DNA of 64,000 bases from Rhizobium sp. R634. Lineage in GTDB: Bacteria; Pseudomonadota; Alphaproteobacteria; Rhizobiales; Rhizobiaceae. Both the position numbers and the translations under genes were made by a program. The stretch spans positions 1-64,000 of the forward strand of contig NZ_LOKW01000012.1 of assembly GCF_002211305.1 (NCBI RefSeq), written 5' to 3'. Position 1 is the first letter of the stretch. Each line of letters starts with the position of its first letter. Positions 38,368 to 54,284 of the stretch are shown in pieces. The notes below the pieces were generated by a model that saw only the letters and a list, made by a program, of their open reading frames with translations, ran no database searches and was not told the origin of the DNA.

Positions 38368-40467
38368 TCACTTCTGACCGGAATACTTTGCCTGGATTTC
38401 GGTTGCGACGTTCGACGGGACCGGCGAGTAGTGATCGAAGGTCATCGTGTACTGAGCACGGCCCTGCGACATGGAGCGCAGGTTATCGACGTACTTGAAC
38501 ATGTTGGCCAGCGGGACGTTGGCGTTGATGACAACGGCCACACCGCGGCTTTCCTGACCCTGGATCTGACCACGGCGGGAGTTGAGGTCGCCGATAACAT
38601 CGCCGACATAATCTTCCGGGGTAACGACTTCGACCTTCATCATCGGCTCGAGGAGCTGAGCGCCAGCCTTCTTCGCAGCTTCACGGAAGCAAGCGCGGGA
38701 GGCGATTTCGAACGCCAGAACCGAGGAGTCAACGTCATGGAAGGCACCGTCGATGAGGGTCGCCTTGACGCCCAGCATCGGGAAGCCAGCCAGCGGGCCG
38801 GAAGACAGAACGCTCTCGATTCCCTTCTGAACGCCCGGGATGTATTCCTTCGGAACAGCACCACCGACGATCTTGGATTCGAACTTGAAGTCATCGCCTT
38901 CAGGGTTCGGTTCGAAGACGATCTTGACGCGCGCGAACTGGCCGGTACCGCCGGACTGCTTCTTGTGCGTGTAGTCTTCTTCGTGCTGGCGCGTGATGGT
39001 TTCGCGGTAAGCAACCTGCGGCGCGCCGACGTTTGCTTCAACCTTGAACTCGCGGCGCATGCGGTCGACGATGATGTCGAGGTGCAGTTCGCCCATGCCG
39101 GCAATGATCGTCTGACCGGATTCCTGGTCCGTCTTCACGCGGAAGGACGGATCTTCTGCTGCCAGGCGGTTGAGCGCGAGGCCCATCTTTTCCTGGTCGC
39201 CCTTGGACTTCGGCTCGATAGCGATCTGGATGACCGGCTCCGGGAACTCCATGCGCTCGAGGATAACCGGCTTCAGCGGGTCGCAGAGCGTATCGCCGGT
39301 GGTGGTTTCCTTGAGACCTGCGAGAGCAACGATGTCGCCTGCAAAGGCTTCTTCGATGTCTTCACGCGAGTTGGAGTGCATCTGCAGCATGCGGCCGACG
39401 CGCTCGCGCTTGTCCTTGACCGTGTTCAGAACCGAAGAGCCCTTTTCGAGCTTGCCGGAGTAGATACGTGCGAAGGTGAGCGAACCGACGAAGGGGTCGT
39501 TCATGATCTTGAACGCCAGCATCGAAAGCGGCTCGGCGTCGTCTGCGTGACGCTCGATGTCGGCTTCGGTCTTGAAGTCGATGCCCTTGATCGCCGGAAT
39601 GTCGAGCGGCGACGGCAGGTAATCGACAACGGCGTCGAGCAACGGCTGAACGCCCTTGTTCTTGAAAGCGGTGCCGCAGAACATCGGATGGAACTTGACG
39701 TCGATCGTGCCGCGACGAACGAGTTCGCGGATCTTGTCGTTGTCGGGCATGTTGCCTTCGAGGTAGGCTTCCATCGCGGCTTCGTCGATCTCGACAACCG
39801 TCTCGATCAGCTTTTCGCGATATTCTTCCGCCTTGGCCTTCATGTCTTCCGGGATCTCGACGACGTCCCACTGGGCGCCGAGAGATTCGTCGCGCCAGAT
39901 CAGAGCGTTCATCTCGACGAGGTCGATAACGCCCTTGAAATCGCTTTCAGCGCCGATCGGCAGCTGCATGACGACAGCGATCGCACCCAGACGGGTCTTG
40001 ATCATCTCGACCGAACGGTAGAAGTCCGCACCGGTCTTGTCCATCTTGTTGCAGAAGATCATACGCGGAACGTTGTACTTCTCAGCCTGACGCCAGACGG
40101 TTTCCGTCTGCGGCTCTACGCCGGCGTTGGCATCGAGAAGAGCAATCGCACCGTCGAGAACGCGCAGCGAACGCTCGACTTCGATGGTGAAGTCGACGTG
40201 GCCGGGGGTGTCGATGATGTTGAAGCGGCGCATCTTGCCGTCACGGCCCTTCCAGAAGGTCGTGGTGGCAGCAGACGTGATCGTGATGCCACGCTCCTGC
40301 TCCTGCTCCATCCAGTCCATGGTGGCTGCACCGTCGTGGACTTCGCCGATCTTGTGCGACTTGCCGGTGTAGTAAAGGATACGCTCGGTGGTCGTGGTCT
40401 TGCCGGCGTCGATGTGCGCCATGATACCGAAATTGCGGTAGTCTTCGATCTTATATTCGCGAGCCAT
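38368..40467 (-). CDS. fusA: Elongation factor G
   Basis: Translocase GTPase, 699 aa. G1 [16 protein letters not shown]3 DTPGHVDF and G4 NKMDKTG are present. Domain IV contains [11 protein letters not shown], and the C-terminal domain contains [20 protein letters not shown]. Third gene of the str operon, 29 nt after rpsG and 68 nt before tuf. Full length, no paralogue in the window. Confidence 0.99.
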   Translation of the reverse strand: MAREYKIEDYRNFGIMAHIDAGKTTTTERILYYTGKSHKIGEVHDGAATMDWMEQEQERGITITSAATTTFWKGRDGKMRRFNIIDTPGHVDFTIEVERSLRVLDGAIALLDANAGVEPQTETVWRQAEKYNVPRMIFCNKMDKTGADFYRSVEMIKTRLGAIAVVMQLPIGAESDFKGVIDLVEMNALIWRDESLGAQWDVVEIPEDMKAKAEEYREKLIETVVEIDEAAMEAYLEGNMPDNDKIRELVRRGTIDVKFHPMFCGTAFKNKGVQPLLDAVVDYLPSPLDIPAIKGIDFKTEADIERHADDAEPLSMLAFKIMNDPFVGSLTFARIYSGKLEKGSSVLNTVKDKRERVGRMLQMHSNSREDIEEAFAGDIVALAGLKETTTGDTLCDPLKPVILERMEFPEPVIQIAIEPKSKGDQEKMGLALNRLAAEDPSFRVKTDQESGQTIIAGMGELHLDIIVDRMRREFKVEANVGAPQVAYRETITRQHEEDYTHKKQSGGTGQFARVKIVFEPNPEGDDFKFESKIVGGAVPKEYIPGVQKGIESVLSSGPLAGFPMLGVKATLIDGAFHDVDSSVLAFEIASRACFREAAKKAGAQLLEPMMKVEVVTPEDYVGDVIGDLNSRRGQIQGQESRGVAVVINANVPLANMFKYVDNLRSMSQGRAQYTMTFDHYSPVPSNVATEIQAKYSGQK

Positions 40468-40496
40468 TGTGGACTGCCTTTCGATACCGTTCGGAA

Positions 40497-40997
<501 letters not shown>

Positions 40998-41045
40998 TCA
41001 TCACGCGGAGGACCTCGCGCAGCGCCGAATTATTCGAAACCCGAA

Positions 41046-41417
41046 TTACTTCGGACGCTTCGCGCCGTACTTGGAGCGGCGCTGCTTGCGGTTCTTGACA
41101 CCCTGGGTATCGAGAACGCCGCGGATGATGTGGTAGCGGACACCCGGAAGGTCCTTGACGCGGCCGCCGCGGATCATGACGACCGAGTGTTCCTGAAGGT
41201 TGTGACCTTCGCCGGGGATGTAACCAATGACTTCGAAGCCGTTGGTCAGGCGGATCTTTGCGACCTTACGCAGAGCCGAGTTCGGCTTCTTCGGCGTGGT
41301 CGTGTAGACGCGCGTGCAAACGCCGCGCTTCTGCGGGTTCTCCTGGAGAGCGGGAACCTTATTACGCTTTACGTTCGCCTGGCGAGGCTTGCGGATCAGC
41401 TGGTTTACGGTAGGCAT
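41046..41417 (-). CDS. rpsL: 30S ribosomal protein S12
   Basis: 123 aa. [20 protein letters not shown] starts it. The decoding-loop residues are the streptomycin-sensitive ones: Lys in [12 protein letters not shown] and Lys in [13 protein letters not shown]. First gene of the str operon, with a leader of about 250 nt behind the proposed promoter. Confidence 0.99.
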   Translation of the reverse strand: MPTVNQLIRKPRQANVKRNKVPALQENPQKRGVCTRVYTTTPKKPNSALRKVAKIRLTNGFEVIGYIPGEGHNLQEHSVVMIRGGRVKDLPGVRYHIIRGVLDTQGVKNRKQRRSKYGAKRPK

Positions 41418-41911
41418 TCAACCATCCCTTACGTTTATCTCAGTACCCTTGCGGGCTTGAACTCGCCGTCTCCGGCAATGACGCATGCTTTCCGCCCAAT
41501 GCGCAAAATATGGCCCGATCCGCTTCCGCAGATGGACCACAAGGAGCAGAGGACGCATAAAATCATGCGTCATGCGTGCAGCATCATGACTTCAACGTGC
41601 GTTTAGAACCTTGTTTGAGGTGAACTTCAGAGCGCGTCGCTCCGAACAGCCAAGCCTCACATGGGATCTGATGGCCGGGGTACTACTGGTTTCCACCCCT
41701 CTCGTCAAGGCCGGTTAAGAAATAAACTTGGCCGCATCACCTTGATATGCGGGCAGAACGCCCTGTTTTCACTCTTCTAGACGCATTCAGGAGCGTGCGC
41801 CAAGATAAAACCTTGGGCCTTGCAGCAAAAGCGGTTAAGGAATCAGCAATTGCGGCGTTAGGTCCTCTCAGCGGATTCGACAAAGCGAATCTCAGAACCG
41901 AAGGACAGGCG
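41418..41911. other. Divergent region rpsL / small plus-strand gene
   Basis: 494 nt. The minus strand carries the rpsL leader and a probable promoter at 41680-41708. The plus strand has an open frame from 41747 continuous with the 97-aa gene, but its first 55 codons have low-complexity composition and no Shine-Dalgarno, so I treat them as leader. Confidence 0.55.
41680..41708 (-). promoter_or_regulatory. Predicted sigma-70 promoter of the str operon
   Basis: CTTGACG: -35 TTGACG (41708-41703), 17-nt spacer, -10 TAGTAC (41685-41680). The strong -35 and exact spacing fit rhizobial housekeeping promoters, and the -10 is weak. It would give a rpsL leader of about 255 nt. Confidence 0.5.
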
Positions 41912-42205
41912 ATGATCACGACACCTGACAACGACAATAATTTCGACGGGCCGATGATCTTCATCATCATCGGCAAAGGCTATGAGTCCGATTCCAGCGA
42001 CGGCATCGATCTGCACATCCTGCTGAAGGCGCCCGATGACGACACCGCCGTGCGCGAAGCTCTGAACGCTCTTGCCGAAGAAGGCTTCATCGAGGCCGAT
42101 CTCGACCAGATCGGCATGCTGACCGAAATTCCGGCCGAAGAGCCGCACGCCTCGGCCTATCAGGGCGCCGTCGACGGCGAGGTCGCGATCATCCGGTTTA
42201 ACTGA
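41912..42205 (+). CDS. Conserved hypothetical acidic protein (97 aa)
   Basis: Unrecognised. Soluble, acidic, no signal or membrane segment. An alternating strand/helix pattern is visible: MIFIIIGKGYESDSS, DLHILLKAPDDDTAVREALNAL, then GEVAIIRF at the end, suggesting a small ferredoxin-like alpha-beta fold. The start is ATG 41912 with AAGGACAGG upstream. It is the only plus-strand gene inside the ribosomal/RNA-polymerase cluster. It shares a bidirectional terminator with rpoC. Confidence 0.75.
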   Translation: MITTPDNDNNFDGPMIFIIIGKGYESDSSDGIDLHILLKAPDDDTAVREALNALAEEGFIEADLDQIGMLTEIPAEEPHASAYQGAVDGEVAIIRFN

Positions 42206-42280
42206 GGAGACGCTCGGCGAAACCCGCCGCAGGCAGGAAACGCCTCCCTCCCCCAGATCAATCAGAGAACAGCAGAAACG

Positions 42281-42311
42281 AAAACCGCCCGGATCGCTCC
42301 GGGCGGTTTTT
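42281..42311. terminator. Bidirectional Rho-independent terminator (rpoC and 97-aa gene)
   Basis: AAAACCGCCCGGA-TCGC-TCCGGGCGGTTTT followed by T: a perfect 13-bp stem with A- and T-runs on both sides. It lies 76 nt after the plus-strand stop and 25 nt after the rpoC stop. Confidence 0.93.
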
Positions 42312-42335
42312 CAATTCGCGGACCTCAGCTGCGGA

Positions 42336-46544
<4,209 letters not shown>

Positions 46545-46694
46545 GCCTGTCTCCTTCATGGGCGAAAGCGCCCTTAGCTTGCGAGGTTGGCGGCAAATCC
46601 CGGGAGCCGCGCCATCGCATAAAACGACGATAACCGCAGAATGCGGCAAAAGCGTCCCTGCCCGGCCGACACGTTACGGGGCCTTGGCGGGAAC

Positions 46695-46722
46695 GGTGTG
46701 CGCCCTTTTAAGAGCGCACACC
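46695..46722 (-). other. Hairpin in the rpoB-rpoC spacer
   Basis: GGTGTGCGC, a 10-nt loop, GCGCACACC: a perfect 9-bp stem just after the rpoB stop within a 189-nt spacer. No T-run follows in the transcribed direction, so an RNase III-type processing stem or a stabilising structure is more likely than a terminator. Confidence 0.55.
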
Positions 46723-46733
46723 CTATCAAGTGG

Positions 46734-49700
46734 TTACTCGGCAGCGTCCGGCAGCTGGCTTGCAGCCTGCAGGTCGTCAACCTTGGAGTTCTCCAGCTCG
46801 ACCGAAAGACCCAGCGAGCGCATTTCCTTGACGAGAACGTTGAAGCTTTCCGGAATGCCGGCCTCGAAGGTGTCGTCGCCACGGACGATCGCCTCGTAGA
46901 CCTTGGTGCGGCCGGCGACATCGTCCGACTTCACCGTCAGCATTTCCTGCAGCGTATAGGCTGCGCCGTAAGCTTCGAGCGCCCAGACTTCCATTTCGCC
47001 GAAGCGCTGACCGCCGAACTGCGCCTTGCCACCAAGCGGCTGCTGGGTCACGAGCGAGTAAGGACCGATCGAGCGGGCATGGATCTTGTCGTCGACCAGG
47101 TGGTTGAGCTTCAGCATGTAGATGTAGCCCACGGTCACCTGGCGGTCGAACTGCTCGCCGGTACGGCCGTCATAGAGCGTCGACTGACCGGTATCCTTCA
47201 GACCTGCCAGACGCAGCATGTCGTTGACATCGCCTTCGTTTGCGCCGTCGAAAACAGGCGTTGCAATCGAAACGCCACGCTTCCACTGATCGGCGAGACG
47301 CAGAACCGAGTCATCGTCGAAATCCTGGACCTGTTCGGCCTTCGGACCGTCCCCGACGACATCGCCGATGGTCTTACGCAGCGGCTCGATGTTGCCGTTC
47401 GCCTTGTAGGCTTCGATCAGTTCGCCGATCTGGCGACCCATGCCGGCGCAAGCCCAGCCCAGGTGCGTTTCCAGGATCTGGCCGACGTTCATGCGCGACG
47501 GCACGCCGAGCGGGTTCAGAACGACGTCGACATGCGTGCCGTCTTCGAGGAACGGCATGTCCTCGACAGGCACAATGCGCGAGACCACGCCCTTGTTCCC
47601 GTGACGGCCGGCCATCTTGTCGCCCGGCTGGATCTTGCGCTTCACAGCGACGAAGACCTTGACCATCTTCATGACGCCAGGAGGCATTTCATCGCCGCGC
47701 TGGACCTTCTCGACCTTGTCCATGAAGCGCTGCTCAAGGCGCGACTTGGATTCGTCGTACTGGCCGCGAAGCGCTTCCAGCTCGCTCTGAACCTTCTCGT
47801 CTTCGACCGCGAACATCCACCACTGCGAGCGGGGATATTCGGAGACGACGGCGTTCGAAAGCTCGGTGCCCTTCTTGAAGCCCTTCGGGCCGGCAATGGA
47901 GACCTGGCCGCGCAGCATGTCGATCAGACGGCCGTAGACGTTACGGTCGAGAATGGCCTGCTCGTCGTCGCGGTCCTTGGCAAGGCGCTCGATCTCTTCG
48001 CGCTCGATCGCCATCGCGCGCTCGTCCTTCTCAACGCCGTGGCGGTTGAAGACGCGAACTTCGACGATCGTGCCGTAGGTGCCGGGCGGCATGCGCATGG
48101 AGGTATCGCGCACGTCGGAGGCCTTTTCGCCGAAGATGGCGCGCAGAAGCTTTTCTTCCGGCGTCATCGGGCTTTCGCCCTTCGGCGTGATCTTGCCGAC
48201 GAGGATATCGCCCGGCTGAACTTCGGCGCCGATATAGACGATGCCGGCTTCGTCGAGGTTCTTCAGCGCTTCTTCCGAAACGTTCGGAATGTCGCGGGTG
48301 ATTTCCTCAGGGCCAAGCTTGGTGTCACGCGCCATCACTTCGAATTCTTCGATGTGGATGGAGGTGAACACGTCGTCGGCAACGATGCGCTCGGAGAGCA
48401 GGATCGAGTCTTCGTAGTTGTAGCCGTTCCAGGGCATGAACGCGACGAGCGCGTTGCGGCCGAGCGCCAGGTCGCCGAGATCGGTCGACGGGCCGTCGGC
48501 GAGGATGTCGCCGCGGTTGACGACGTCACCGACGGTGACCAGCGGACGCTGGTTGACGCAGGTGTTCTGGTTCGAACGCTGGAACTTCTGCAGGCGGTAG
48601 ATATCGACGCCTGATTTGCCGGCTTCGAGGTCTTCCGTGGCGCGGATAACGATACGAGTCGCGTCGACCTGGTCGACCACGCCGCCGCGGCGAGCGCCGA
48701 TGGCGGCACCGGAGTCACGGGCGACGACCGGCTCCATGCCGGTGCCGACGAACGGAGCTTCGGCACGCAGCAGAGGCACGGCCTGACGCTGCATGTTCGA
48801 GCCCATGAGCGCGCGGTTGGCGTCGTCGTTTTCCAGAAACGGGATGAGCGCGGCTGCGACCGAAACGACCTGCTTCGGCGAAACGTCCATCAGGTTCATG
48901 CTGTCGCGAGGCGCCAGCATAACTTCGCCGGCATGGCGGCAGACGACGAATTCGTCAACGAAAGAACCGTCGGGGTTCATCTCGGCGTTGGCCTGAGCGA
49001 CGTAATACTTCGCCTCTTCCATGGCGGAGAGGTAGAGCACGTCGTTCGTCACTTTGCCGTCCACGATGCGGCGATACGGGCTTTCGATGAAGCCGTACTT
49101 GTTGACGCGGGCAAAGGTCGCAAGCGAGTTGATGAGACCGATGTTCGGGCCTTCCGGCGTTTCGATCGGGCAGATGCGGCCGTAATGGGTCGGATGCACG
49201 TCGCGGACTTCGAAGCCGGCGCGCTCGCGAGTCAGACCGCCCGGGCCAAGAGCCGAAAGACGGCGCTTGTGGGTGATTTCCGAGAGCGGGTTGACCTGGT
49301 CCATGAACTGCGAGAGCTGCGAGGAGCCGAAGAACTCGCGCACGGCGGCAGCAGCCGGCTTGGCGTTGATCAGATCCTGCGGCATGACCGTATCGATCTC
49401 GATCGAGGACATGCGCTCCTTGATCGCGCGCTCCATGCGGAGCAGACCGAGACGGTACTGGTTCTCCATCAGCTCGCCGACCGAGCGAACGCGGCGGTTG
49501 CCGAGGTTGTCGATGTCGTCGATCTCGCCCTTGCCGTCGCGCAACTCGACCAGCATCTTGACCACGGCCAGGATGTCGTCCTTGCGCAGGATGCGGACGG
49601 TGTCTTCGACGGTGAGGTCGAGGCGCATATTCATCTTGACGCGGCCGACGGCGGAGAGGTCGTAACGCTCCGCATCGAAGAACAGCGAGTTGAACATGGC

Positions 49701-50876
49701 TTCGGCCGATTCCATAGTCGGCGGTTCGCCCGGACGCATGACGCGGTAGATATCGAACAGAGCGTCCTGACGGTTCTCGTTCTTGTCTGCCGAAAGCGTG
49801 TTGCGGATATAGGCGCCGACATTGATGTGGTCGATGCCGAGAACCGGGATTTCGTCGAAACCGTTCGACAGGATGATGCCAAGCGTCTTCTCGTCGATCT
49901 CGTCGCCGGCTTCGAGATAGATCTCACCCGTCGAGTAGTTGACGATGTCTTCGGCGAGGTAGTTGCCGTAGAGGTCGTCGTCGCCGGCCTTCAGCGCCTT
50001 CAGGCCCTTGTCGGAAAGCTGGCGCAGCAGGCGCGGGGTCAGCTTCTTGCCGGCTTCCACGACGACTTCGCCGGTATCGGCGTCGACCATCTCGGTGATC
50101 GCCTTGGCGCCCTTCAGCGTTTCCGGCTTGAAGGGAATGCGCCAGCCTTCGCCGTCGCGCTTGTAGAGCGACTTCGTATAGAAGGTGTCGAGGATTTCCT
50201 CGCCGTCCATGCCGAGCGCCATCAGCAGCGACGTCACCGGAATCTTGCGGCGGCGGTCGATACGAGCGTAGACGATGTCCTTGGCGTCGAATTCGATATC
50301 GAGCCAGGAGCCGCGATAGGGAATGACGCGCGCAGCAAAGAGCAGCTTACCGGAAGAATGGCTCTTGCCCTTGTCATGGTCGAAGAAGACGCCCGGCGAA
50401 CGGTGCATCTGCGAGACGATGACGCGCTCGGTGCCGTTGACGATGAACGTGCCGTTGTTGGTCATGAGCGGCATGTCGCCCATGTAGACGGACTGTTCCT
50501 TGATGTCCTTGATCGACTTCGCGCCGGTATCCTCGTCGATATCGAACACGATGAGGCGCAGCGTCACCTTCAGCGGCGCGGCATAGGTCAGGTCGCGCTG
50601 GCGGCATTCGTCAACGTCGAATTTCGGCGGCTCGAACTCATAGGATACGAATTCCAGCATCGAAGCGCCGGAGAAATCGGTGATCGGGAAAACCGACTTG
50701 AAGACTGCCTGAAGACCCTCGTCGGGCCGGCCGCCCTTCGGCTCTTCAACCATCAGAAACTGGTCGTAGGACGCCTTCTGAACCTCGATGAGGTTCGGCA
50801 TTTCCGCGACTTCGGGGATCTTACCAAAAAACTTGCGTACGCGCCTGCGACCGTTGAACGAAAGGGTCTGAGCCAT
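46734..50876 (-). CDS. rpoB: RNA polymerase beta subunit
   Basis: 1380 aa. Starts [20 protein letters not shown] at ATG 50876. The rifampicin-binding cluster [20 protein letters not shown], then [12 protein letters not shown], carries the sensitive residues (Asp, His, Ser). [10 protein letters not shown] and [15 protein letters not shown] (active-site lysines) follow. The C-terminal [20 protein letters not shown] is conserved. Longer than the E. coli subunit by about 40 residues, normal for rhizobia. Confidence 0.99.
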   Translation of the reverse strand: MAQTLSFNGRRRVRKFFGKIPEVAEMPNLIEVQKASYDQFLMVEEPKGGRPDEGLQAVFKSVFPITDFSGASMLEFVSYEFEPPKFDVDECRQRDLTYAAPLKVTLRLIVFDIDEDTGAKSIKDIKEQSVYMGDMPLMTNNGTFIVNGTERVIVSQMHRSPGVFFDHDKGKSHSSGKLLFAARVIPYRGSWLDIEFDAKDIVYARIDRRRKIPVTSLLMALGMDGEEILDTFYTKSLYKRDGEGWRIPFKPETLKGAKAITEMVDADTGEVVVEAGKKLTPRLLRQLSDKGLKALKAGDDDLYGNYLAEDIVNYSTGEIYLEAGDEIDEKTLGIILSNGFDEIPVLGIDHINVGAYIRNTLSADKNENRQDALFDIYRVMRPGEPPTMESAEAMFNSLFFDAERYDLSAVGRVKMNMRLDLTVEDTVRILRKDDILAVVKMLVELRDGKGEIDDIDNLGNRRVRSVGELMENQYRLGLLRMERAIKERMSSIEIDTVMPQDLINAKPAAAAVREFFGSSQLSQFMDQVNPLSEITHKRRLSALGPGGLTRERAGFEVRDVHPTHYGRICPIETPEGPNIGLINSLATFARVNKYGFIESPYRRIVDGKVTNDVLYLSAMEEAKYYVAQANAEMNPDGSFVDEFVVCRHAGEVMLAPRDSMNLMDVSPKQVVSVAAALIPFLENDDANRALMGSNMQRQAVPLLRAEAPFVGTGMEPVVARDSGAAIGARRGGVVDQVDATRIVIRATEDLEAGKSGVDIYRLQKFQRSNQNTCVNQRPLVTVGDVVNRGDILADGPSTDLGDLALGRNALVAFMPWNGYNYEDSILLSERIVADDVFTSIHIEEFEVMARDTKLGPEEITRDIPNVSEEALKNLDEAGIVYIGAEVQPGDILVGKITPKGESPMTPEEKLLRAIFGEKASDVRDTSMRMPPGTYGTIVEVRVFNRHGVEKDERAMAIEREEIERLAKDRDDEQAILDRNVYGRLIDMLRGQVSIAGPKGFKKGTELSNAVVSEYPRSQWWMFAVEDEKVQSELEALRGQYDESKSRLEQRFMDKVEKVQRGDEMPPGVMKMVKVFVAVKRKIQPGDKMAGRHGNKGVVSRIVPVEDMPFLEDGTHVDVVLNPLGVPSRMNVGQILETHLGWACAGMGRQIGELIEAYKANGNIEPLRKTIGDVVGDGPKAEQVQDFDDDSVLRLADQWKRGVSIATPVFDGANEGDVNDMLRLAGLKDTGQSTLYDGRTGEQFDRQVTVGYIYMLKLNHLVDDKIHARSIGPYSLVTQQPLGGKAQFGGQRFGEMEVWALEAYGAAYTLQEMLTVKSDDVAGRTKVYEAIVRGDDTFEAGIPESFNVLVKEMRSLGLSVELENSKVDDLQAASQLPDAAE

Positions 50877-51038
50877 CGTCGCTCCTTCAAAATCTTGCAC
50901 CCGGGCCTGCAACGGACGGGAACCGATGGCCAGTCGACCCCGTCAATCAATGGGTAGTTCAATCTCGTCCGACTACCGGAACGCTCAGCTCGGATTGCTG
51001 TGCTGCCCTCGGTGCGAGACTATCCTTTTGAAGAACCC

Positions 51039-51076
51039 ATTACCCAAAAGCCGTTTTGACGCGGCTTTTGGGTAAT
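51039..51076 (-). terminator. Strong hairpin in the rplL-rpoB gap
   Basis: ATTACCCAAAAGCCG and CGGCTTTTGGGTAAT form a perfect 15-bp stem around an 8-nt loop. It has no T-run beyond the stem. Its position matches the rplL-rpoB attenuator that in E. coli reduces polymerase relative to ribosomal protein synthesis. Confidence 0.6.
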
Positions 51077-51084
51077 TCGTTCAG

Positions 51085-51121
51085 AAAAACGGCAAATGGG
51101 AGGCAGCAAATGCCACCTCCC
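51085..51121 (-). terminator. Second hairpin in the rplL-rpoB gap
   Basis: GGGAGG (51098-51103) pairs with CCTCCC (51116-51121) with further pairing of GCA/TGC inside; on the minus strand it is followed after 8 nt by TTTTT (51089-51085). It lies 15 nt beyond the rplL stop. Together with the hairpin at 51039-51076 it forms a tandem attenuator-like block. Confidence 0.5.
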
Positions 51122-51136
51122 AAAAGCAGTTCAAGC

Positions 51137-51520
<384 letters not shown>

Positions 51521-51576
51521 TTTCTAGTTCCTTTTGTTCGGTTCGAACTGTTGAGTATGTACAGCGAAAAACCGCC

Positions 51577-52095
51577 TTAAGCGGCTTCGTCCTTCTTGGC
51601 GTAGGCCGAGAACACGCGAGCAAGCTGACTTGCCGGTGCTGCAACAACGCCTGCGATGCGGGTAGCCGGTGTCTGGATCATGCCCAGCAGCTTCGCACGC
51701 AGTTCGTCCAGCGAAGGCAGGGTCGCAAGCGACTTGACACCTTCGGCGTTGAGCGTGGTTGTTCCCATGGCGCCGCCGAGAACCACGATCTTATCGTTGG
51801 TCTTGGCGAAATCCATGACGACCTTCGGAGCGGTGATCGGATCATTGCTGTAAGCAATGAGAGTCTGACCCTTGAAGAGATCGGAGATCCCTTCCGCTTC
51901 CGTACCCTGAAGGGCAATTTTGGCCAGGCGGTTCTTCGCGACTTTGACGGTGCCGCCAGCAGCGCGCATCTTCGAACGAAAATCGTTCATCTGTGCGACT
52001 GTAGCACCAGCATAGTGGGCCACGACAACCGAGCCCGATGCCTTGAAGACATCGTTCAGTTCCGTGACGAATTCGCGCTTTTCCGCTCTTTCCAC
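51577..52095 (-). CDS. rplJ: 50S ribosomal protein L10
   Basis: 172 aa. The start is GTG 52095 after [31 protein letters not shown] and the stalk-base motif [16 protein letters not shown] fit L10, and the C-terminal helix that binds L7/L12 is [15 protein letters not shown]. It is probably autoregulated through the 328-nt leader upstream, as in other bacteria. Confidence 0.97.
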   Translation of the reverse strand: MERAEKREFVTELNDVFKASGSVVVAHYAGATVAQMNDFRSKMRAAGGTVKVAKNRLAKIALQGTEAEGISDLFKGQTLIAYSNDPITAPKVVMDFAKTNDKIVVLGGAMGTTTLNAEGVKSLATLPSLDELRAKLLGMIQTPATRIAGVVAAPASQLARVFSAYAKKDEAA

Positions 52096-52423
52096 TGCCT
52101 ATCTCCAGTTGGCGGGACCGTTTGAACGGACCCACCGGGTTGCCTTTGCCTCCCGGGATCAAAAGAGATCCCAAGCGACGCTTGAGGATCCTGTCCCCTC
52201 GCGCTCCGCGCCACTTAAGGCAAGGAAGGCACAAGGCATCCAAGGCTCGAACCGATTTCCTAGAAGCAGAACTTCATGCAATTCGGGTCTTACCCGTCTC
52301 ATGCAGGCAAAGTGATTAAGGGAAAACCACCTGCAATCTCGGACAGGATTCCGGATTTCTCCGGAATATTCCGGCCCCTTGCGAGGCCGGAATTCTTGTT
52401 ATCAGGCCAAAGCCCGATGAAAC
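52096..52423 (-). other. rplJ leader (candidate L10/L12 autoregulatory region)
   Basis: 328 nt without a gene. In transcript order it has the hairpin at 52368-52393, an unstructured part, a GC-rich stretch around 52190-52215, and the stem GGGATC-AAAAGA-GATCCC (52155-52172). A stem with one mismatch follows at about 52113-52135, next to the rplJ Shine-Dalgarno. Such a leader bound by L10-L12 is known in E. coli and Bacillus; its identity here is inferred from position. Confidence 0.5.
52368..52393 (-). terminator. Hairpin after rplA
   Basis: ATTCCGGCC, 8-nt loop, GGCCGGAAT: a perfect 9-bp stem 31 nt after the rplA stop. No T-run, so partial termination or processing between rplKA and rplJL is suggested. 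Confidence 0.5.
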
Positions 52424-53125
52424 TTATGCAGTCGCGGCCGCGGTGACCGAGCCGACTTCGATCTTTACGCCCGGGCCCATGGTCGAAGAAATCGCCACGC
52501 GCTTGACGTAATTGCCCTTGGCGCCAGCCGGCTTCGCCTTGATGACGGCGTCGGCGAAAGCGCGGATGTTTTCTTCCAGAGCCTTGGCATCGAAGGAGGC
52601 CTTGCCGATGCCGGCGTGGACGATGCCAGCCTTTTCGACGCGGAACTCGACGGCGCCGCCCTTGGAAGCCTTGACGGCTCCGGCGACATCCATGGTGACG
52701 GTGCCGACCTTCGGGTTCGGCATCATGCCGCGCGGGCCGAGAACCTTACCGAGACGGCCGACGAGCGGCATCATGTCGGGAGTGGCGATGCAGCGATCGA
52801 AATCGATCTTGCCGCCCTGGACGATTTCGACGAGGTCTTCTGCACCGACAACGTCTGCGCCGGCTGCCTTGGCTTCGTCAGCCTTGGCGCCACGAGCGAA
52901 GACTGCGACGCGAACCGTACGGCCGGTGCCGTTCGGCAGGTTGACGACGCCGCGAACCATCTGGTCCGCATGACGCGGGTCAACACCGAGGTTCATCGAG
53001 ACTTCGATAGTTTCGTCGAACTTGGCGACAGCCCGTTCCTTGACCATGCCGATGGCGGTCGTCAGAGCGTAGAGCTTGGTCGGATCAACACCTTCATTGA
53101 TCTTCTGAGTGCGCTTGCCTGCCAT
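52424..53125 (-). CDS. rplA: 50S ribosomal protein L1
   Basis: 233 aa. [40 protein letters not shown] and [20 protein letters not shown] are diagnostic. L1 forms the mobile stalk at the E site and in E. coli represses its own operon. 4 nt after rplK. Confidence 0.99.
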   Translation of the reverse strand: MAGKRTQKINEGVDPTKLYALTTAIGMVKERAVAKFDETIEVSMNLGVDPRHADQMVRGVVNLPNGTGRTVRVAVFARGAKADEAKAAGADVVGAEDLVEIVQGGKIDFDRCIATPDMMPLVGRLGKVLGPRGMMPNPKVGTVTMDVAGAVKASKGGAVEFRVEKAGIVHAGIGKASFDAKALEENIRAFADAVIKAKPAGAKGNYVKRVAISSTMGPGVKIEVGSVTAAATA

Positions 53126-53129
53126 GGTC

Positions 53130-53561
53130 TTAACCCACCACTTCCAGGCCCATGGCGCGGGCGGAGCCCTCGATCATCGCCATTGCACCTTCGATATCTG
53201 CTGCGTTCAGGTCCTTCATCTTGGCTTCGGCGATCGTCTTGATCTGAGCCTTGGTGAGGGTACCGGCCTTTGCGCCCTTGCCCGGGGTCTTGGAACCGGA
53301 CGTGATCTTCGCTTCCTTCTTCAGCCAGTAGCTGACCGGCGGCTGCTTCATAGCGAAGGTGAAGGACTTGTCCTGGTAATAGGTGATGACGACCGGAATC
53401 GGCATACCCTTTTCCATTTCCTGCGTGGCGGCATTGAACGCCTTGCAGAATTCCATGATGTTAATGCCACGCTGACCAAGCGCCGGTCCGATCGGCGGGG
53501 ACGGGTTCGCCGATCCTGCCTTGACCTGAAGCTTGAGCTGGCCTGCAACTTTCTTAGCCAT
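53130..53561 (-). CDS. rplK: 50S ribosomal protein L11
   Basis: 143 aa. The N-terminal part [20 protein letters not shown] with its flexible prolines is the thiostrepton/RelA-sensing domain; [20 protein letters not shown] is also conserved, and [20 protein letters not shown] ends the C-terminal RNA-binding domain. 175 nt after nusG, in a spacer without a gene. Confidence 0.99.
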   Translation of the reverse strand: MAKKVAGQLKLQVKAGSANPSPPIGPALGQRGINIMEFCKAFNAATQEMEKGMPIPVVITYYQDKSFTFAMKQPPVSYWLKKEAKITSGSKTPGKGAKAGTLTKAQIKTIAEAKMKDLNAADIEGAMAMIEGSARAMGLEVVG

Positions 53562-53736
53562 ATCTCTCTGCCTTTCATGAACGGCCGGCTGCCCGGCCCG
53601 TGATGCCGGATCGCTCCGGCGGCTGCGGTTGCGTGGTGCGGATCATTGGGGTCCGGCTAAGACCCCTCACCTTCCACGCGGATGCGGACAAGGTCCGCAG
53701 GAAACAGGCCGCAAGGGCCGGCTTCCAATTCTGCAA

Positions 53737-54267
53737 TCAGACCTTCTCGACCTGCGCGTATTCCAGCTCGACCGGCGTTGCGCGGCCGAAGATCGACACC
53801 TCTACCTTCAGGCGCGAACGCTCTTCGTCCACATCCTGAACCGTGCCGTTGAACGAAGCGAACGGGCCGTCGGAAACGCGGACCTGCTCGCCGATCTCGA
53901 AGGTGATGGACGCCTTCGGCCGCTCGACACCTTCCTGGACCTGGCCGAGAATGCGCTCGGCTTCATAATCCGGAATCGGAACGGGCTTATTGTCTGAGCC
54001 GAGGAAACCGGTGACCTTCGGCGTATTCTTGATCAGGTGGTAGGCCTCGTCCGTGAGATTGGCGCGAACGAGGACATAACCCGGGAAAAATTTGCGCTCG
54101 CTGTCGACCTTGCGGCCGCGACGCACTTCCACCACCTTTTCGGTCGGCACGAGAATCTTCTCGAACAGGTGCTCAAGCCCCTTCTGGCGAGCCTTGTTCT
54201 CGATGTCCTCAGCCACCTTCTTTTCAAAATTGGAATACGCGTGGACGATGTACCAACGTGCCGCCAT
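53737..54267 (-). CDS. nusG: Transcription termination/antitermination protein NusG
   Basis: 176 aa. The start is ATG 54267 after GGTGGAGATA. MAARWYIVHAYSNFEKKVAE and FFPGYVLVRANLTDEAYHLI are the N-terminal polymerase-binding domain; the KOW domain is GEQVRVSDGPFASFNGTVQD. It couples polymerase with the ribosome via S10 (rpsJ, also here). 17 nt after secE. Confidence 0.99.
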   Translation of the reverse strand: MAARWYIVHAYSNFEKKVAEDIENKARQKGLEHLFEKILVPTEKVVEVRRGRKVDSERKFFPGYVLVRANLTDEAYHLIKNTPKVTGFLGSDNKPVPIPDYEAERILGQVQEGVERPKASITFEIGEQVRVSDGPFASFNGTVQDVDEERSRLKVEVSIFGRATPVELEYAQVEKV

Positions 54268-54284
54268 TTTTATCTCCACCCGTA

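Noticed and set aside
46734..50876. Possible rifampicin- or streptomycin-resistance alleles in rpoB and rpsL
   Set aside because: The known cluster residues of RpoB and the two lysine positions of S12 are the sensitive forms.
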